This document shows positions 60,836-64,000 of a stretch of 64,000 nucleotides of DNA, one piece after another (within the stretch, counting starts at the first letter, position 1; each line of letters opens with the position of its first letter). Under the pieces are notes generated by a model. It searched no databases, was not told the origin of the DNA, and worked only from the letters and a program-made list of their open reading frames with translations. The stretch is from JAJRRL01 sp047404195 (GTDB lineage Bacteria; Pseudomonadota; Gammaproteobacteria; JAJRRL01), in contig JBDOIU010000018.1 in assembly GCA_047404195.1 (NCBI GenBank), positions 1-64,000 on the forward strand, read 5' to 3'. The position numbers and the translations under genes are program-made.

Positions 60836-61848
60836 TATTCTGTTGCTTACTATCTTTTGTGGTTGATGCAAAACCGGTATTGCATATTTATGCGTGGCAA
60901 AATTCATTGCCGATGACTGTGGTGAAAAAATTCGAGCACGAGACGGGTGTGCGTGTGGATGTCAGTTTTTATGCCAGCAATGAAATGATGTATGCCAAGC
61001 TTAAAGCAGCACCAGATATTGGCTATGATGTCATTTTTCCAAGCAGTTACTATGTGAGTAAGATGGCGCATGAGGGATTACTGCAGACTTTGCATTTATC
61101 TCATATTCCGAATCGACAGCACATACGTTCGTTATTGTTGAAACGTCAATTTGATCCACAAAATCAGTATAGTTTGCCATTTGTTTGGGGGAGTACTGGC
61201 CTGGTATACAATAAACATTATTTTCATGGCAGTGACTTGCGGTCCTGGTCTGACTTATGGCAACCACGATTTCGTGGTCAATTGTTGCTGCTGGATGATG
61301 TGCGTGAAGTGTTTTCGGTGGCATTGATTCGTTTAGGGTATTCAATCAATGACACCAATGCCTTGCATATCCGTCAAGCATATCAATTATTGCGCCAGTT
61401 GCTGCCCAATGTGAAAATCTTTCGCAGTGATGCCATGCTATCACTATACCTAGATGAGGACTGTTTAGTTGGCATGGGCTGGTCGGGTGATATCGCGCAG
61501 GTACAACGCGAGAACACACGGGTAATGTTTCACTTACCTGCAGGGCGGTATCCACTGTGGATAGATTGCGTGGCCATCCCGCAGTCTGCGCCACATCCAA
61601 AGCTGGCCCTGCGCTGGATCAACTTTATGTTGCGTCCTGATGTGGCTGCCATGATCACGCGTGAGACCGGCTATGCTACTGGCAATGAGGCAGCTTTTTC
61701 TTTGTTGCCTAGCCACTATCGTCAAAGCCCATTGCTGAATCCCAGTGACGCAGATTTGCGCCGCGGTGAGCTACAAGCCGACATTGGTACTGCAAATACA
61801 ATCTATCTACGTTACTGGCAGCGCTTAAAGTTGGCTATGGCAGCTTAG
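60817..61848 (+). CDS. potD: Spermidine/putrescine-binding periplasmic protein
   Basis: A 343-residue solute-binding protein with a signal peptide (about 1-18). It has LHIYAWQNSLP near 22, YDVIFPSSYYVSKM near 69, PFVWGSTGLVYNK near 121, and VGMGWSGDIAQV near 218; the aromatic and acidic residues of these loops bind the polyamine. The overlap with potC shows a single operon potABCD, possibly transcribed with murB. Confidence 0.93.
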   Translation: MRSFCVIFCCLLSFVVDAKPVLHIYAWQNSLPMTVVKKFEHETGVRVDVSFYASNEMMYAKLKAAPDIGYDVIFPSSYYVSKMAHEGLLQTLHLSHIPNRQHIRSLLLKRQFDPQNQYSLPFVWGSTGLVYNKHYFHGSDLRSWSDLWQPRFRGQLLLLDDVREVFSVALIRLGYSINDTNALHIRQAYQLLRQLLPNVKIFRSDAMLSLYLDEDCLVGMGWSGDIAQVQRENTRVMFHLPAGRYPLWIDCVAIPQSAPHPKLALRWINFMLRPDVAAMITRETGYATGNEAAFSLLPSHYRQSPLLNPSDADLRRGELQADIGTANTIYLRYWQRLKLAMAA

Positions 61849-61898
61849 CTTATTGTTTAATAATCACTGTACATCGTGAGCCAATGCTAGCAGAATAA

Positions 61899-62570
61899 TT
61901 ATAATTCCACTTCAGAATCATTACTTGAAAAGCTGTTAGTGCTACCACGAGTGCTGTTTTCTTGTTGTGTTTTTTGGCTCAGCAGCGAGATATTTTTTAG
62001 CTTTTCTATTATAGTTTTTTTGAGAGTATTTCTTTTATGTCGCACACGCATTGCCATGGGAATGGCGCACATGATTGCAATACCTAGTCCAACGGCTAAA
62101 CCAATCAGGGCGACCTTCATGTAAAGCGGTATGTTACTTTTGAGATCTGATAAATTCATTAAGATTGGCACGGCAGTGCTTGATGCACCGACAAGCGGAA
62201 TGATTGTTAGCCACGTTAATTTGGCATAATCATGATTGGCGATATCACTTGCATAACTCAGTATGTTTGAGTGAATGTTATCTAGATTACTGACATCTCC
62301 ATTACCCTCTTGTTTTACAGATAATATTGTTGTGATGTGACACTGGGGAGAGAGTGGGCAAGGGAAGCGGGTAGAGTCTTGATCCCTGAGATGTTTTGTT
62401 GCTAGGTCAATAATAGCTGGCAGCTGCATAAGCTGTATCAGATTGAACTCTGTACTGTCCGCATGAAATAGAGACAGAAGGCGTTGGTATTTGTTCTTTT
62501 CTTTCTTTTTGAGAGCTGCAAGGCTGCATGATGAGTTTTTTGTGGTTTGTACTTGACTATAGGCTAACAT
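61899..62570 (-). CDS. Hypothetical protein with two membrane helices
   Basis: A 223-residue protein of unknown family. A soluble N-terminal part (about 1-120) is followed by two hydrophobic helices near 122-140 and 150-172, a basic stretch (MRVRHKRNTLKK) and a polar tail ending SSNDSEVEL, rich in Ser, Asn and acidic residues. Such C-termini are seen in Dot/Icm-translocated proteins, so an effector role is possible. GAGG lies 5 nt before the ATG at 62570. It is monocistronic between potD and dprA. Confidence 0.6.
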   Translation of the reverse strand: MLAYSQVQTTKNSSCSLAALKKKEKNKYQRLLSLFHADSTEFNLIQLMQLPAIIDLATKHLRDQDSTRFPCPLSPQCHITTILSVKQEGNGDVSNLDNIHSNILSYASDIANHDYAKLTWLTIIPLVGASSTAVPILMNLSDLKSNIPLYMKVALIGLAVGLGIAIMCAIPMAMRVRHKRNTLKKTIIEKLKNISLLSQKTQQENSTRGSTNSFSSNDSEVEL

Positions 62571-62641
62571 AAGAACCTCAATATTACTTTTGTTCAATCT
62601 AACAGAGTTGTTTGAAATAATCAAGCCTTCAGTGATTATTT

Positions 62642-63601
62642 ATGCTGGTTAAAAATACGGTATTACAGCTGGTTGACATGCGTTATCTTAAGAATATGGA
62701 TATTCAATATGACATCGCATTAGCACATTCACCTGGTATCGGGCCAAAACGCTGGCAGCGATTGCTGCATTACTTTGGTTCTGCCCAGGGTGTGTATTCG
62801 GCTGACCGGCAAGAATGGCGTGCGTTAGGATTACCGTTATCTTTACGCGAGAATTTGATTTCCCCAGCATCAGTGACTGTGCAAACTGCTTTAGCGTGGC
62901 AGGCATCATCAAATGAGCATCATATCATTACACCGAATTGTGTGGATTATCCTGTTCTATTACAGCACATTACATTTCCACCGCCTTGTTTATATGTGCG
63001 TGGTAATCCTTCATGTTTACAACGTCCTTGCTTAGCGATGGTTGGATCACGGCGAGCTGCCAGTGATGTGACTGCGTTCACTATGCGACTGGCTTGTGAA
63101 TGTGCTGAACGAGGTGTAGTCATTGTGAGTGGTTTGGCGCGTGGGGTCGATGCTGCAGCACACCGTGGCGCTTTATTGCTGCCGGCAGCAACTGTGGCTG
63201 TTATTGCAACGGGTATCGATCAAACTTATCCCGCGGAGCATCGTATATTGGCTGATGAAATAGTGAGCCAGGGCGGTGCTATTGTCACAGAGTATGCGTT
63301 GGGCACGTCGCCTAAAGCCGCTCATTTTCCACAACGTAATCGTATTATCAGTGGTTTGGCAGTGGGCACACTGGTGGCAGCCGCTGCCCTGCGCAGTGGA
63401 TCACTCATCACTGCGCGTTATGCCATGGAGCAAAATCGCGAGGTATTGGCTTTGCCAGGATCCGTTCGTTCTGCAGTATCAGCTGGCTGCCATGCCTTAA
63501 TAAAGGATGGTGCAGCATTGGTGACATCAGTGGATGATATATTCACAGCTGTACCTCAGTTGTTGTCTGCTCAAAATGAGTCAATTGAGGAGTCGGTATG
63601 A
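62642..63601 (+). CDS. dprA: DNA-processing protein DprA
   Basis: A 319-residue protein that binds incoming single-stranded DNA and loads RecA during natural transformation. The Rossmann-like domain shows LAMVGSRRAASDV near 130, VSGLARGVDAAAHRGAL near 163, VIATGIDQTYPAEHR near 187, and FPQRNRIISGLAVGTLV near 228 (the DNA-binding FPxRNRxI motif). The C-terminal winged-helix domain of longer DprA proteins is lacking. Three starts are possible (62642, 62678, 62696), none with a strong ribosome site. Confidence 0.93.
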   Translation: MLVKNTVLQLVDMRYLKNMDIQYDIALAHSPGIGPKRWQRLLHYFGSAQGVYSADRQEWRALGLPLSLRENLISPASVTVQTALAWQASSNEHHIITPNCVDYPVLLQHITFPPPCLYVRGNPSCLQRPCLAMVGSRRAASDVTAFTMRLACECAERGVVIVSGLARGVDAAAHRGALLLPAATVAVIATGIDQTYPAEHRILADEIVSQGGAIVTEYALGTSPKAAHFPQRNRIISGLAVGTLVAAAALRSGSLITARYAMEQNREVLALPGSVRSAVSAGCHALIKDGAALVTSVDDIFTAVPQLLSAQNESIEESV

Positions 63602-63941
63602 TATCAACCTAAGCAGTGCTAATATTGAGCCTCACTGATTATTTGCATTAGTTAAACCCATTTAGCCGTGCATTAGGGGTGTGACTTAGCAATTGCTTTG
63701 CTTCGAATGTTTCTCAGCTTTGAGTGACTTATTTTTATTTTACGCGCCAACATTGATCACAAATCGACCTAAAAGGTATCGTAGTAATTTATTTTGGATA
63801 AAATAGTTAAAAAATATTGCAAACAGACGCATTGTTTTGTATAAATATTGAACCTAATGTGAGTATTGTTGACTAGCACGTCATTTTGTTAAATATTTGC
63901 CCTAGTCTGAATGTTTTATGTCAACGAGGAATGAAAATTTC
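63602..63941. other. 340-bp gap after dprA
   Basis: AT-rich, without gene or clear hairpin. It probably holds the promoter of the gene that begins at 63942. Confidence 0.45.
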
Positions 63942-64000
63942 ATGGACAATCAAGAGTATATGATGCTATTGGCACATATTATCAAACATCACCTGACGCG
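63942..64000 (+). CDS. 5' end of an unidentified gene, cut by the window edge
   Basis: ATG 63942 opens a frame reading MDNQEYMMLLAHIIKHHLTR to the edge, with GAGGA about 11 nt upstream. It is too short to name. An ATG at 63931 in another frame stops after ten codons. Confidence 0.4.
   Translation, partial: MDNQEYMMLLAHIIKHHLT

Overview
The window comes from a gammaproteobacterium with a host-associated look, most like the Legionellales (Legionella/Coxiella group). This is inferred from gene content and order, not from a database search. The pointers are the metG/rsxB-like/nth/DUF1841 block with start-stop overlaps, a lone RnfB/RsxB-type ferredoxin, several MFS carriers resembling the Legionella phagosomal transporters, an ankyrin-repeat gene cluster, an S24-type XRE regulator, and many large unrecognised proteins that have no export signal but carry pairs of hydrophobic helices. 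Housekeeping genes are intact and densely packed. Pseudogenes and duplications concentrate in the accessory parts.

Layout. 0.4-5.1 kb (minus): a 761-residue GDSL/SGNH hydrolase and a 544-residue membrane protein, separated by 742 empty bases. 5.3-9.5 kb: aroA-aroK (plus) make chorismate; facing them, a pabB-pabC fusion and pabA (minus) turn chorismate into p-aminobenzoate for folate. aroK and pabA overlap tail to tail. 9.7-15.6 kb: acylphosphatase, rdgC, dksA-yqfO-like-hemD (plus), and an exported protein, an acyltransferase and hemC (minus). hemC and hemD converge. 15.7-19.7 kb: tdk, two paralogous MFS carriers and a lipoprotein lytic transglycosylase. 19.8-24.2 kb: a 966-residue unknown protein and an Rpn/transposase_31 nuclease with ten 12-bp tandem units. 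24.3-29.5 kb: DUF1841, nth, rsxB-like and metG (minus), then apbC/mrp and dcd (plus). 29.5-31.2 kb: an exported protein and a third MFS carrier.

31.5-36.7 kb is the most dynamic part. It holds four related ankyrin-repeat loci: one intact gene, one split by a frameshift in a poly-A tract, one split by a single nonsense codon, and one decayed 5' fragment on the other strand. They share upstream blocks, a C-terminal domain and duplicated downstream sequence.

37-41.3 kb: a membrane protein, then metN-metI-metQ-thpR (methionine uptake and RNA 2',3'-cyclic phosphodiesterase). 41.4-42.4 kb: a broken AraC/GyrI regulator and the RNase P RNA gene. 42.5-49.3 kb: mostly unrecognised membrane or exported proteins, plus yajQ. 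49.6-55.3 kb: the start of the division/cell-wall cluster (mraZ-rsmH-ftsL-ftsI-murE) with a DJ-1/PfpI-type gene inserted before murE; the usual genes after murE are absent. 55.5-63.6 kb: a LuxR-type and an S24/XRE regulator diverge, followed by murB, the potABCD polyamine uptake operon, a small membrane protein and dprA. A partial gene starts at the right edge.

No tRNA, complete insertion sequence, prophage or CRISPR array was seen.
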